From positions 1-53,863 of the forward strand of contig JASJEG010000004.1 of the NCBI GenBank assembly GCA_030064765.1: 53,863 bases of DNA, in the 5' to 3' direction. The position numbers and the translations under genes were made by a program. The notes under the pieces are model-generated. The model searched no databases, was not told where the DNA came from, and was given only the letters and a program-made list of their open reading frames with translations. The stretch's first letter is position 1; each line of letters starts with the position of its first letter. This DNA is from Acidimicrobiia bacterium (GTDB lineage: Bacteria; Actinomycetota; Acidimicrobiia; Spongiisociales; UBA5794). Below are positions 1 to 8,288 of this stretch, piece after piece.

Positions 1-151
1 TTCGATCTTCGAGACGGACATAGACAAGTTGGCAACAGCGAAAGTGACTCTGGGCTGCAACCCGCCTGCCAACGATCACTTCTGCCCTGACGACCCGGTG
101 ACCCGCGGACAGATGGCGGCGTTCTTGGTACGGGCACTGGCTCTCGGATAG
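1..151 (+). CDS. C-terminal end of a surface protein with an S-layer homology (SLH) repeat (5' truncated)
   Basis: Frame 2 is open from the window edge to a TAG at 149-151 and encodes about 49 residues. They include a cysteine-flanked segment (GCNPPANDHFCPDD) followed by PVTRGQMAAFLVRALAL, the typical end of an SLH repeat. SLH repeats anchor secreted proteins non-covalently to cell-wall polymers. This paired-cysteine variant at an extreme C-terminus is common in secreted proteins of Acidimicrobiia (family knowledge, not searched). The rest of the gene lies outside the window, so the enzymatic or structural part is unknown. A stem-loop at 181-211 follows and could end the transcript. Confidence 0.75.
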   Translation, partial: SIFETDIDKLATAKVTLGCNPPANDHFCPDDPVTRGQMAAFLVRALALG

Positions 152-180
152 AGAGACGCCTATTGCCTATTGCGTGGCTT

Positions 181-211
181 CCGGTGCGCTCAGCTCAGCC
201 GGGCGCACCGG
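181..211. terminator. Stem-loop between convergent genes
   Basis: CCGGTGCGC (181-189) pairs perfectly with GCGCACCGG (203-211) around a 13-nt loop. It lies between the SLH gene on the plus strand and the SRPBCC gene on the minus strand, so it could serve either one. There is no T-run, so intrinsic termination is only a possibility. Confidence 0.4.
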
Positions 212-250
212 TCGGGCTGCGCCGGCGCCAAGAAGCGGAGCTGTGCTGAG

Positions 251-742
251 CTAGGCCATCGCGGCCAGCAAATCGGGAACCTGGCTGAGTGAGCCCTTCA
301 TGCCCTCCTCGGCGCCCATCTCGATGAGTTGCTCCATTGCCTCGAGCGAGGGGAACATGGTCGTGATGACCATTCGGGTGGCGTCGCCGATGTCTGAGAT
401 GTCGACGCGACTGGTCATCGTCGGCATTCCCTCGACCTCGTTGCCGTCGTCGTCGAGGAAGCCGTCGCCGAGCTCGAGTGCCTTGGGCGGGTCGATGGCG
501 ATGAACTCGGAGAACCCGTGGTACTTCTCACCCTCAGGCCCGGTCATGTAGTAGCGCACCTTGCCGCCCGGGGTGAACTCGTGCTCGACAACCGTTGCCG
601 GATACTCGGGCGGGCCCCACCACTTCTCGAACAGGCGAGGGTCGGCCCACAACTGCCATACCCGTTCCGGGGTGGAGTCGAACTCCGCCGTGAACGACAT
701 GGTCAGCTTCTCGGGGTCCTTGTGGATAGCGGTGATGGTCAT
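251..742 (-). CDS. SRPBCC / AHSA1-like ligand-binding protein
   Basis: Predicted 163-residue protein of the START-like SRPBCC fold, AHSA1 (activator of Hsp90 ATPase homologue) subgroup. Hallmarks are FTAEFDSTPERVWQLWADPRLFEKWWGP near the N-terminus, a central FTPGGKVRYYMTGPEGE strand pair, and a C-terminal helix ending in LLAAMA. The start chosen is the ATG at 742, which overlaps the upstream regulator's stop as ATGA and has GGAGA 8-10 nt before it; the longer frame to 802 lacks such support. ArsR-SRPBCC pairs are common in actinobacteria. The SRPBCC member probably binds a hydrophobic ligand, but the ligand cannot be read from the sequence. Confidence 0.85.
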   Translation of the reverse strand: MTITAIHKDPEKLTMSFTAEFDSTPERVWQLWADPRLFEKWWGPPEYPATVVEHEFTPGGKVRYYMTGPEGEKYHGFSEFIAIDPPKALELGDGFLDDDGNEVEGMPTMTSRVDISDIGDATRMVITTMFPSLEAMEQLIEMGAEEGMKGSLSQVPDLLAAMA

Positions 743-1071
743 CGTGATTCTCCGGTTTCTAGAGCGAGAAGCTCGCCCATTCTGTTGACTCGCTGACGCC
801 ACAGCTCCTCGAACTGGTCGAGCAGCTGTGCCGCCTGGTTGATGGTTGCGATATCGGTGGTGACCAGCCGTTCCCGGCCGCGCCGGGTCTTGGTCACCAA
901 TCCGGCCCGCTCCAGGACCGAGACGTGCTTCTGCACAGCCGCAAAGCTCATCGCATAACCGGCGGCCAGCTCGGACACCGAGTGCTCGCCGGCAATGGCG
1001 CGCTTGACGATATCCCGCCGGGTCGCATCGGCCAGGGCGTGAAAGAGCAGATCAACTTGCTCGTCGGTCAT
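739..1071 (-). CDS. ArsR-family winged-helix repressor
   Basis: A 110-residue helix-turn-helix protein starting MTDEQVDLLFHALADATRRD, with recognition region SVSELAAGYAMSFAAVQKHVSVLERAGLV and wing TKTRRGRERL. This is the classic ArsR layout. No clustered cysteines are visible, so metal sensing of the ArsR/SmtB kind is unlikely. I place the start at 1071 because the open frame further upstream (to 1143) runs through an 18-bp palindrome that looks like its own operator; an ATG at 1086 inside the palindrome is an alternative. It is translationally coupled by ATGA to the SRPBCC gene. Autoregulation through the palindrome is expected. Confidence 0.88.
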   Translation of the reverse strand: MTDEQVDLLFHALADATRRDIVKRAIAGEHSVSELAAGYAMSFAAVQKHVSVLERAGLVTKTRRGRERLVTTDIATINQAAQLLDQFEELWRQRVNRMGELLALETGESR

Positions 1072-1077
1072 CGTATC

Positions 1078-1095
1078 TACAACCATATGGTTGTA
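1078..1095. promoter_or_regulatory. 18-bp perfect palindromic operator of the ArsR gene
   Basis: TACAACCATATGGTTGTA is identical to its own reverse complement. It sits immediately upstream of the favoured ArsR start at 1071 and between two divergent genes. The length, symmetry and position match an ArsR-dimer operator. It may also affect the divergent glycosylase gene. Confidence 0.7.
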
Positions 1096-1137
1096 TGTTA
1101 GCCGGGATCGGCGGCTTGGCAAGGGTGTCTCCCATCG

Positions 1138-2301
1138 GTGCATCCTCGTAGAGTGATCGTCGTGATCAGCCGTCCCCTCACGAAGCGACAGCTCAACCGC
1201 ACCACGCTGGCCCGACAGCTACTGCTGCAACGCAAGCCGCTCGGCGCTGTCGATGCGGTTCGTCGCGTGGTTGCCCTGCAAGCGCAGGAGCCCGCCTCGC
1301 CCTACATCGCACTGTGGAACCGGGTGGAGGGCTTCGACCCGGCGGAACTCGATGGGGCCTATGCCGATCGTTCGGTCATCAAGGCATCGTTGATGCGGAT
1401 CACACTCCACGCCGTTGCCGCCACCGACTACGCGACCTTCCAGCTTGGGATGTTGCGCACGCTGCGGGCTGCCCGGCTGAACGATCGCCGCTTCGAGTCA
1501 ACTGGTTTGTCGATATCGGAAGCCGATGCGCTGGTGCCGATCTTGCTCCAACTCCTCGCCGAGCCCCGCTCCCGCCAACAGATCGAGGAGATGCTCGAGA
1601 GCGAGCTTGGTGAAACTCCGGACAGGCACGTGTTCTGGGCGCTGCGCACCTTTTCCCCTCTGCTGCATGCTCCCACCGGTGGGCCGTGGTCGTTCACGAG
1701 CAATGCTCCCTCGTACCAGGCCGCGCCTTTCGACCGGACCGAGACGGATCAGGCGGCGGCACTGCAGCACCTCATCTGGCGCTACCTCGAGGGGTTCGGT
1801 CCGGCTTCGCCTGCCGACTTCGCCCAGTTTGCGTTGCATCGGCAGGCGGAGATTCGCCCCGCACTGGCGGGCCTGGCCGATCGCCTCGTCACCATCGACG
1901 GGCCCAACGGGAAACTGCTCGACATCCCCAACGGTCACGTTGCCGATAGCGACGCCGCCGCTCCGCCCCGCTTGCTCCCGATGTGGGACAGCACGCTGCT
2001 CGCCTATAGGGACAGAAGCCGAATCATCCCCGAGGAGCACCGCCGGACGGTCATTCGGCGCAACGGTGATGTGCTTCCCACCGTGCTGGTCGATGGCTAC
2101 GTCGCCGGTGTGTGGAGATCGATCGAGGACGGAATCGAAGTCACAGCGTTCCGCCGATTGAGCGATGCTGAGTGGACCGGGCTGGCTGAGGAGGCCGCCG
2201 GCCTCGTCGCATTCCTGTCCGCTCGCGAGCCCCTGGTGTACTCCCGCTACGGCAACTGGTGGAAGGACATGCCGGGGGAGCGGCGGCTTCTGGCGGCGTG
2301 A
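1138..2301 (+). CDS. AlkZ/YcaQ-type winged-helix DNA glycosylase (HTH_42 family)
   Basis: A 387-residue protein of the HTH_42 (winged helix DNA-binding) family. This family includes AlkZ of Streptomyces sahachiroi and YcaQ/AlkX, monofunctional glycosylases that unhook interstrand crosslinks or remove N7-alkylated purines. The family's catalytic QxQ motif is present as VALQAQEP (Q48 and Q50), followed by a basic winged-helix core and a C-terminal beta-rich region (LPTVLVDGYVAGVWR). The start is uncertain: GTG codons at 1138, 1153 and 1162 are all possible and none has a strong ribosome-binding site. It is divergent from the ArsR gene. DNA-lesion specificity is inferred from the family only. 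Confidence 0.78.
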   Translation: MHPRRVIVVISRPLTKRQLNRTTLARQLLLQRKPLGAVDAVRRVVALQAQEPASPYIALWNRVEGFDPAELDGAYADRSVIKASLMRITLHAVAATDYATFQLGMLRTLRAARLNDRRFESTGLSISEADALVPILLQLLAEPRSRQQIEEMLESELGETPDRHVFWALRTFSPLLHAPTGGPWSFTSNAPSYQAAPFDRTETDQAAALQHLIWRYLEGFGPASPADFAQFALHRQAEIRPALAGLADRLVTIDGPNGKLLDIPNGHVADSDAAAPPRLLPMWDSTLLAYRDRSRIIPEEHRRTVIRRNGDVLPTVLVDGYVAGVWRSIEDGIEVTAFRRLSDAEWTGLAEEAAGLVAFLSAREPLVYSRYGNWWKDMPGERRLLAA

Positions 2302-2322
2302 GTTCTCCCGCCGTCGCCTTCT

Positions 2323-2375
2323 CCGTTCTTGCGTAGAAACGTCGCCTATACAGCTACGGATGTACGCAAGAACGG
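2323..2375. repeat. 53-bp intergenic element with 13-bp terminal inverted repeat
   Basis: CCGTTCTTGCGTA (2323-2335) and TACGCAAGAACGG (2363-2375) are exact inverted repeats. An alternative inner pairing is CGTAG (2332-2336) with CTACG (2354-2358). It fills the 79-bp gap between two convergent genes. It may be a bidirectional terminator or a member of a small interspersed palindromic repeat family. The first arm resembles the GTTYTGGCGTA start of the elements at 47835-47955. Confidence 0.7.
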
Positions 2376-2380
2376 TTGGG

Positions 2381-3334
2381 CTACCTCTGTTCGCGGAAGT
2401 AGGGGAGACCCAATGCTGCCGGGGCACCGAGGAACCTGGCTCGCTTGCCGCTGGTGAGGGCCAGCATGGCGACGATGGCCAGGATGAACGGCAGCATCGC
2501 CAGCAGATTCGACGGCACGTTGGACCATGGCTCACCGAGGGTTTGCAGGGTGAACTGGATCCGCTCGGCAGCTCCGAACAGGTAGGCAGCAAACAGGGCT
2601 CGCGACGGTCTCCAACTGGCCAGGATGACCAGGGCGATACAAATCCAGCCTGCCTGACCGATGGGCTCGTTCTGCCAGGTCGGCACCAGGGCCAGCGAGT
2701 AGTAGGCCCCGCCCAGACCGGCGAACGCGCCGCCAATCATGATGTGGATGTAGCGCACCCGAGCCACGTTGACACCGGCCGATTCTGCGCTGGCGGGATC
2801 TTCGCCGACGGCGCGGAGTGAAAGCCCCATGCGGGTCCGGAAGACGTAGAAGCTCGCCGCCGCCACCGTGATCCAGGACACGTAGACCATGATGTCGTGA
2901 CCGAACACCAGCGGTCCCAGGATCGGAATGTCGGCGAGGCCACCCTCGAGGATCGGCTCGAACGTCGCCTTCGACGGCTCGCCGACCAGCGGCTCGGACC
3001 CGGTCTCACCGAGGAAGCTCGACAAGCCGGTGCCGAAGATCGTGAGGGCAAGACCAGACACGATCTGACTCACCCGTAGCGTTACCGAGGCAAACGCATG
3101 AACCACCGACAGCGCGGCTCCGGCGAGCATGGCCACGATGACGCCGAGCAGCAGGTTCTCCGTGTTGAACGTCGCCCAGAAGCCGGCGACAGCCCCGACC
3201 AGCATCATGCCCTGCACACCGAGGTTCAAGTTGCCGGCGCGTTCCGTGATGATCTCGCCGACCGTTCCGAAGACCAGCGGTGTGCCCAGGCCGATCGCAG
3301 CGAACAAGGTGAGGATCAACGTTGACTCGTTCAT
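2381..3334 (-). CDS. ABC transporter permease, BMP/nucleoside-type (NupQ-like)
   Basis: A 317-residue integral membrane permease of the BPD_transp_2 (branched-chain/ribose/nucleoside) family. It starts MNESTLILTLFAAIGLGTPLVFGTVGEIITERAGNLNLGVQG, and EIITERAGNLNLGVQG is the family's conserved first cytoplasmic segment. Eight or more hydrophobic segments follow, with the GVNVARVRYIHIMIGGAFAGLGGAYYSL coupling region around residue 190. It overlaps the upstream permease by ATGA and is the last gene of a three-gene operon with the ATPase. It should form the heteromeric membrane channel of a simple-sugar or purine-nucleoside importer; the substrate is inferred from the BMP binding protein encoded next to it. 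Confidence 0.9.
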   Translation of the reverse strand: MNESTLILTLFAAIGLGTPLVFGTVGEIITERAGNLNLGVQGMMLVGAVAGFWATFNTENLLLGVIVAMLAGAALSVVHAFASVTLRVSQIVSGLALTIFGTGLSSFLGETGSEPLVGEPSKATFEPILEGGLADIPILGPLVFGHDIMVYVSWITVAAASFYVFRTRMGLSLRAVGEDPASAESAGVNVARVRYIHIMIGGAFAGLGGAYYSLALVPTWQNEPIGQAGWICIALVILASWRPSRALFAAYLFGAAERIQFTLQTLGEPWSNVPSNLLAMLPFILAIVAMLALTSGKRARFLGAPAALGLPYFREQR

Positions 3335-4452
3335 GCCTCACCTCCTTCCGCAGCCGCCACCGGCTGGGGTTTCTTCTCCGGTCTCCTGAGCCGATTGGCG
3401 ATGAAGAACTCACCGGCGACGGCAAAGATCAGGATTGCGCCCTGCAGCATCTCGACAGTTGCCGCCGGGACCCGGATCGACTGCAACGACGGGCCGGCGT
3501 TGTTGAGCGCACCCATCAGGATGCCAACAGGGACGACGGCGACCGGGTTCAATCGGGCCAGCGCGGCCACGATGATGCCGGTGAAGCCGAGGCCGAGGTC
3601 CAACGACCGGGGGTCGAGTGCCCCGACCGGCCCGGCGACGTACAGCGAGCCGGCCAGACCGGCGAATGCGCCAGACATCAGGAACACACCGAGGAACTTC
3701 CGGGGCACTGCGATGCCTGCATAGCGGGCCGTGTCGGACGAGTCACCGACGACTCGTACCTCGAATCCCCACTTCGTCTTGCTGATCAGGAACCAGGCGA
3801 GGATGGCGAACGCCACCGCAATGAAGAACCCGTAGTCGAGGCGCTGGGAATCGAGGATCTCCGGAATTCGCCCGCTGTCGGGGATGGGCCGGCCGCTCGG
3901 GAATTGGCTCACCTCGGGATCGCGCCACGGGCTGCTGCTCCCGAAGATCAGGTAGTACATGAAGTTGAGTGCGATGAAGTTCAACATCAGCGTGGTGATG
4001 ATCTCGTTCACACCCAGGTACACCTTGGGAACGGCCGAGACCGAAGCCCAGAAGGCGCCACCGACGGCACCGGCCAAGATGACCACCGGGATGGCAATCA
4101 GGGCCGGAGTCCCCGAGCCGAGGGCGATGCCGACACCGGCAGCAAAGACCGCGCCCATGATGAACTGACCTTCAGCACCGATGTTCCAGACCAGCATCTT
4201 GAACGCAACGGCCGCTGCGACGCCGGTGAGGATCAGCGGTGTTGCTGAGATGAGGGTCTCGCTGAGCCCGCGCTGCGAACCGAATGCGGTATCGACCATC
4301 TTGACGTACACCTCGCCGGGGCTGTTCCCGGTCAGGGCGAGGAAGATCGCTCCCACGATGAGAGCGAGTAGCACCGACGCAGCCGGAACGGCGAGGGTGA
4401 GACCCAGCGACGCGAGCCCGCGCGGTTCGACGATGATGCGACGTGTCGTCAT
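3331..4452 (-). CDS. ABC transporter permease, BMP/nucleoside-type (NupP-like)
   Basis: A 373-residue permease, the partner of the downstream NupQ-like subunit. It has an N-terminal extra transmembrane segment (about residues 18-38), the GLSETLISATPLILTGVAAAVAFK segment, YLGVNEIITTLMLNFIAL, and a coupling region PRKFLGVFLMSGAFAGLAGSLYVAG. It ends with a charged tail (RRPEKKPQP). It overlaps both neighbours by 4 nt (ATGA), which implies strict translational coupling and matched stoichiometry with the ATPase and second permease. Confidence 0.9.
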   Translation of the reverse strand: MTTRRIIVEPRGLASLGLTLAVPAASVLLALIVGAIFLALTGNSPGEVYVKMVDTAFGSQRGLSETLISATPLILTGVAAAVAFKMLVWNIGAEGQFIMGAVFAAGVGIALGSGTPALIAIPVVILAGAVGGAFWASVSAVPKVYLGVNEIITTLMLNFIALNFMYYLIFGSSSPWRDPEVSQFPSGRPIPDSGRIPEILDSQRLDYGFFIAVAFAILAWFLISKTKWGFEVRVVGDSSDTARYAGIAVPRKFLGVFLMSGAFAGLAGSLYVAGPVGALDPRSLDLGLGFTGIIVAALARLNPVAVVPVGILMGALNNAGPSLQSIRVPAATVEMLQGAILIFAVAGEFFIANRLRRPEKKPQPVAAAEGGEA

Positions 4453-5975
4453 GTCGCTGCCTCCTCCTTGTGCCCGGCCATTAGTAGGCCGAGGCGCTCG
4501 GGTGTCGCCTCCTCGGCCGGCATCCTTCCGGCGACTTGACCTTCGTAGAGAACGAGTACGCGGTCGGACAGAGCGAGCAACTCGTCGAGGTCTTCGGAGA
4601 TGAGCAGAACCGCCGTGCCTTTGGCCCGTTCCGCCAGTACCAGATTGCGGACCGCTTCGGTTGCTCCCACGTCGAGGCCGCGAGTCGGGGAGCGGGCGAT
4701 GAGCACTTTGGGGTTGAGCTCAACCTCGCGGGCCAGCAGTGCCTTCTGTAGGTTGCCGCCTGATAGCAGTCGGATCGGCAGGCCGGGACGGACCCCGCGG
4801 ATGTCGTACTTCTCGATCCACTTCTGGCCGCGCTCCTTGAAGACGCTCGCCGCCAGCATCAATCCCTTTGAGTAGGGCGGCTTGCGGTAAGCCTTGAGCC
4901 CGAGGTTGTCCTCGGTTGTCAGCCCGGGGGCAAGCCCCATACCGAGTCGGCTCTGCGGCACGTACGCAACACCGCGGTCGATCTTGTCGGCGACACTCAA
5001 GCTGGTTACGTCTTCACCATCGACGGTGACGGTGCCGGAGGTTGGGGTGCGCAGCCCGACGATCCCGTATGCGAGCTCGCGTTGCCCGTTGCCGGAGACC
5101 CCGGAGATCCCGAGGACTTCCCCGCCGCGAACTTCGAAGCTGATCCCGCGCACGGCTTCGAGCCCGCGGTCTCCGGCGACACGCACGTCGTCGACGATGA
5201 GCATGGCGTCGCCGACGTCGTGTTGGGCGTCGCGGGTGGGCAGCTCGAGATCGCGGCCCACCATCATGCGGGCCAGGTCGCGCGGTTCGGCGTCTGCCGT
5301 ATCGGCACCGCCGACGGTTGTCCCGTCACGAAGGACAGTGACACGATCCGACACCTGTTTGACTTCGTGCAGCTTGTGGGACACGAAGATCACCGAGCGT
5401 CCCTCGGACGCAAGCTGTCGCATCGTCTTGAACAGCTGCTGTGCTTCCTGCGGAGTCAGCACCGCAGTTGGCTCGTCGAGGATGAGGATCTTGGCCTGCC
5501 GGTACAGCAGCTTCAGGATCTCGACCCGCTGCTGCTCGCCAACCGAGAGCTGCCAGATGCGCGCCGCCGGATCAACGGGAAGCCCGTACTCCTCGCCGAG
5601 CTGACGGGCATCATCCTCCAATTCGGCTTGCGAGATGCTCATCCCGAGCTTGGGATGGCCGAGAGCGAGGTTCTCTGCCACAGTGAGGTTGGATACCAGA
5701 CGGAAGTGCTGATACACCATTCCGACACCGGCGGCGAGGGCGTCCTTTGGCGTCTTGAACACGGTGGGCGTGCCTTCGAAAAGGAACTCCCCGGCGTCGG
5801 GCCGGTAGAGGCCGGCGAGGATGGAGCACAGGGTGGATTTACCGGCGCCGTTCTCTCCGAGCAGGGCGTGCACTTCGCCCTTGCGTAACTGGAAGTTGAC
5901 GTTGTCGTTGGCCTTTACTCCGTAGAAGGCCTTGTCGATGTTCCGGAACTCAACTGCAAGGGTGCTATCGGCCAT
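4449..5975 (-). CDS. Double-domain ABC ATPase for nucleoside/sugar import (NupO-like)
   Basis: A 508-residue ATPase with two fused nucleotide-binding domains. Domain 1 has Walker A GENGAGKST (about residues 40-48), signature LSVGEQQRVEI and Walker B ILILDEPTAVL. Domain 2 has the degenerate Walker A GVSGNGQREL, signature LSGGNLQKALLARE, and a Walker B position reading LIARSPTRGLDVGA instead of DEPT. This asymmetry is normal for the RbsA/NupO/BMP class, where only one site hydrolyses ATP. First gene of the ATPase-permease-permease operon; the solute-binding gene lies upstream across a hairpin at 6023-6046. Confidence 0.92.
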   Translation of the reverse strand: MADSTLAVEFRNIDKAFYGVKANDNVNFQLRKGEVHALLGENGAGKSTLCSILAGLYRPDAGEFLFEGTPTVFKTPKDALAAGVGMVYQHFRLVSNLTVAENLALGHPKLGMSISQAELEDDARQLGEEYGLPVDPAARIWQLSVGEQQRVEILKLLYRQAKILILDEPTAVLTPQEAQQLFKTMRQLASEGRSVIFVSHKLHEVKQVSDRVTVLRDGTTVGGADTADAEPRDLARMMVGRDLELPTRDAQHDVGDAMLIVDDVRVAGDRGLEAVRGISFEVRGGEVLGISGVSGNGQRELAYGIVGLRTPTSGTVTVDGEDVTSLSVADKIDRGVAYVPQSRLGMGLAPGLTTEDNLGLKAYRKPPYSKGLMLAASVFKERGQKWIEKYDIRGVRPGLPIRLLSGGNLQKALLAREVELNPKVLIARSPTRGLDVGATEAVRNLVLAERAKGTAVLLISEDLDELLALSDRVLVLYEGQVAGRMPAEEATPERLGLLMAGHKEEAAT

Positions 5976-6022
5976 TGCCGTAGCCTAGCGATTCGGATCG
6001 GAGCGCACCCTGGCAAAGAAGC

Positions 6023-6046
6023 GGGGCCCCGCATCCGCGGAGCCCC
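6023..6046 (-). terminator. Hairpin between the binding-protein gene and the ATPase operon
   Basis: On the minus strand GGGGCTCCGC pairs with GCGGGGCCCC (one G-U pair) around a GGAT loop, followed by a T-rich stretch (GCTTCTTTGCC). It lies just after the bmp-type gene and before the ATPase gene. A partial terminator here would let the abundant binding protein be made in excess over the membrane components, as is common for ABC importers. Confidence 0.65.
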
Positions 6047-6070
6047 GACTTGCTTCAGGTTGGGAGCGGA

Positions 6071-7195
6071 TCAGCCGGTCGGGCTGCCGATGACGCCCTC
6101 GACAAAGAAGTCCATCGAGAAGATGTCACCAAGCGGCTGCTCGGCGCCGTCCTGGTTCATGATCGGATCTGGGAAGACACTGAACGAACCATCGATGATC
6201 TGCGCCTTGCGCTCCTCGATCAGGTCGATCGTCGCCTGGTCGACCGAATCGCCGTATGGAGCGATGTCGACCATGCCGTCTGCCATGTTGCCGTAGTAGG
6301 CGGTGGCCTCCCAATTACCGGCGACGAAGTCCTCGACCGTCTTGAGGTAGTACGGGCCCCAGTCCCAGATGGCTGCTGTCAGCCATGCCGACGGTGCGAA
6401 CTCGGTCATGTCGGTGTTGTAGCCAACCCACTTGGCTCCCGCTGCCTCGGCCTCCTGGCCGGGTGCTGCGGAGTCCTGGTGCATGGCGATGACGTCTGCG
6501 CCCGCGTCGAGCAGCGACTTGGCCGCTGCGCCTTCCTTGGGCGGATCGAACCAGGTAGAGGTCCAGACGACCTGCACCTGTGCATCCGGGTTCACTTCCT
6601 GGGCGCCGAGAGTGAAGGCGTTGATGCCGCGCAGCACCTCGGGGATCGGGAAGGCAGCGACGTAACCGATGAGGTTGCTATCAGTGGCAGCGCCGGCGGC
6701 CATCCCGCTCAGGTAGCGGCCCTCTTCGGCGGCGCCGAAGTAGTTGCCCATGCCCGGGCCGGTCTTGAAGCCGGTCGCGTGCAAGAAGGCAACATCCGGG
6801 AAGTTCTCGGATGCGGCCAGCATCGGATCCATGTAGCCGAACGATGTGCCGAAGATGACCTGGTTGCCTGCGGCAGCGAGATCCTCGAACACGCGCTGCG
6901 AGTCAGAGCCCTCGGGGATGCTCTCCAGCGTTGTGATTTCGACGTTGGCGTTGGCTTCGAGGTACTGAGCGCCCTGGTCATGTGCCCAGGACCAGCCCTT
7001 GTCCGCTACCGGTCCGACGTGAACGAACGCAACCTTGATTGCTTCTGCGTCGTCCGCAGCTGCTGTCGTTTCGGTGTCGCCTGATGGCGCCGCGGTGGTG
7101 GCCGCGTCGCCCTCATCGTCGCCACCGCACGCGGCGGCGAGCAGCGACAGGGCGAGGACGAGAATGGCGATCAGCCGCCAGTTCCTTAGATTCAT
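6071..7195 (-). CDS. BMP-family substrate-binding lipoprotein (nucleoside importer)
   Basis: A 374-residue secreted lipoprotein. It has a signal peptide (MNLRNWRLIAILVLALSLL) and a lipobox LAAAC placing the lipidated Cys near residue 23, then a Thr/Ala/Asp-rich linker. The mature BMP/PnrA-like domain begins AIKVAFVHVGPVADKGWSWAHDQG, matching the family's DxGfn-type binding loop, and continues with GTSFGYMDPMLAASENFPDVAFLHATG. The start chosen is the ATG at 7195, with AAGGAG about 6 nt upstream. PnrA-type proteins bind purine nucleosides, so I infer purine uptake, supported by the purine-catabolic genes about 4 kb away. Confidence 0.9.
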   Translation of the reverse strand: MNLRNWRLIAILVLALSLLAAACGGDDEGDAATTAAPSGDTETTAAADDAEAIKVAFVHVGPVADKGWSWAHDQGAQYLEANANVEITTLESIPEGSDSQRVFEDLAAAGNQVIFGTSFGYMDPMLAASENFPDVAFLHATGFKTGPGMGNYFGAAEEGRYLSGMAAGAATDSNLIGYVAAFPIPEVLRGINAFTLGAQEVNPDAQVQVVWTSTWFDPPKEGAAAKSLLDAGADVIAMHQDSAAPGQEAEAAGAKWVGYNTDMTEFAPSAWLTAAIWDWGPYYLKTVEDFVAGNWEATAYYGNMADGMVDIAPYGDSVDQATIDLIEERKAQIIDGSFSVFPDPIMNQDGAEQPLGDIFSMDFFVEGVIGSPTG

Positions 7196-7273
7196 AGAGT
7201 CTCCTTCTCCGCGATCGTTCCCGTTGCCGGGAAGGATCGATTGCGCTCTCATTTGGGGAGTGCGGCCCCCACT

Positions 7274-8281
7274 CTAGGAAGAGATCAGAGAAATGGCTCC
7301 ATCGGCGGCTTCGGGCGAGTGATCTTCCGGCGTCTCGGTGATGTCGATCAGTCGGGGTGAAGCCATCTGCTCAACCCGGCCTTCAGTGTCGACCACGCGG
7401 CCGACCATTCGCCAATGGCCCGCCGGTCGTCGCTTCCCGCGATACATCAGATCGTCGGCAGTATGGATCATCTCCTCGACTGATCCCGGCGGGACCCGGA
7501 AGGTAACAAATCCGGCCGTTGCCGTCACTACGGGAATGTCGGTCCTCGCCGCCAGGCTATGCCTGATTCGGTTCAGGACGGCAGTCGCCTCATGTGGTCC
7601 GGTATTGGGGAGAATGAGCGTGAACTCGTCCCCGCCGACACGGCCGGCGATGTCGGTCGATCGAATCGATTTACTGATTACTTCGCCGAATGCGCTCAGG
7701 ACGTTGTCGCCGACGATGTGTCCATGAACGTCGTTGACCCCCTTGAAATCGTCGAGGTCGAGGAATGCGATCGTCATCGGCAACCTGCTTGTCGCCGCGC
7801 CGACCCGGGCATGTTCCCCAGTCCGCTGCAGCGCTCCGGTGTTGAGCAAGCCGGTTAGCGAGTCACGACGAGTTGCCTCGTCCAACTCCAGCACAAGCCG
7901 CCGGAAAGTCTTGGTGAGGGCGATTCCGATTCCCAGCAGAATCGATCCCGACATGGCGGCCAGGATCACCCGGGATCCTTGTGTTGCGTTTGCGGCCTCG
8001 AGCTGTCGGATGGCCCACAGCCCCATGATCGCCACCCCGATGAACGATGCCTCGTAGGTGCGGCCCGCCCAGGTCACCGCCGCCACGATGACGTAGGCCC
8101 CGAGCAGAACGTGGGCGTCTGATCCGATGATCGTGTCGACCACCAGCAATCCGGCGGCGGCAACGATGGCGGAAACCAGCACCACCCAGCGGGGAGGGCA
8201 GATCCCGCGCGCCAGCACACCCCATGCTGGGACTTCGCTGTACGTCGGCGCCTGGCTGAGCCGTTCCCGGTGTAGAACCAT
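7274..8281 (-). CDS. Membrane diguanylate cyclase (GGDEF protein)
   Basis: A 335-residue protein. The N-terminal about 125 residues hold four to five hydrophobic segments (about 33-50, 57-73, 78-92, 105-122). A GGDEF domain follows, with DSLTGLLNTGAL at its start, FLDLDDFKGVND (Mg/substrate site), an intact GGDEF at 216-220 and an inhibitory RSTD (RxxD) I-site at 207-210. It should therefore make c-di-GMP from GTP with product inhibition. The ATG at 8281 lies 7 nt after a sigma-28-like -10 box, predicting a leaderless transcript. This arrangement is shared with the three CHASE kinases at 16-22 kb and suggests a motility-linked signalling role. Confidence 0.9.
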   Translation of the reverse strand: MVLHRERLSQAPTYSEVPAWGVLARGICPPRWVVLVSAIVAAAGLLVVDTIIGSDAHVLLGAYVIVAAVTWAGRTYEASFIGVAIMGLWAIRQLEAANATQGSRVILAAMSGSILLGIGIALTKTFRRLVLELDEATRRDSLTGLLNTGALQRTGEHARVGAATSRLPMTIAFLDLDDFKGVNDVHGHIVGDNVLSAFGEVISKSIRSTDIAGRVGGDEFTLILPNTGPHEATAVLNRIRHSLAARTDIPVVTATAGFVTFRVPPGSVEEMIHTADDLMYRGKRRPAGHWRMVGRVVDTEGRVEQMASPRLIDITETPEDHSPEAADGAISLISS

Positions 8282-8288
8282 GGCAACG

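Noticed and set aside
1498-2736. A 412-codon minus-strand frame covering the glycosylase gene and the end of the permease gene
   Set aside because: High-GC shadow frame antisense to two well-supported genes; no protein-family signal.
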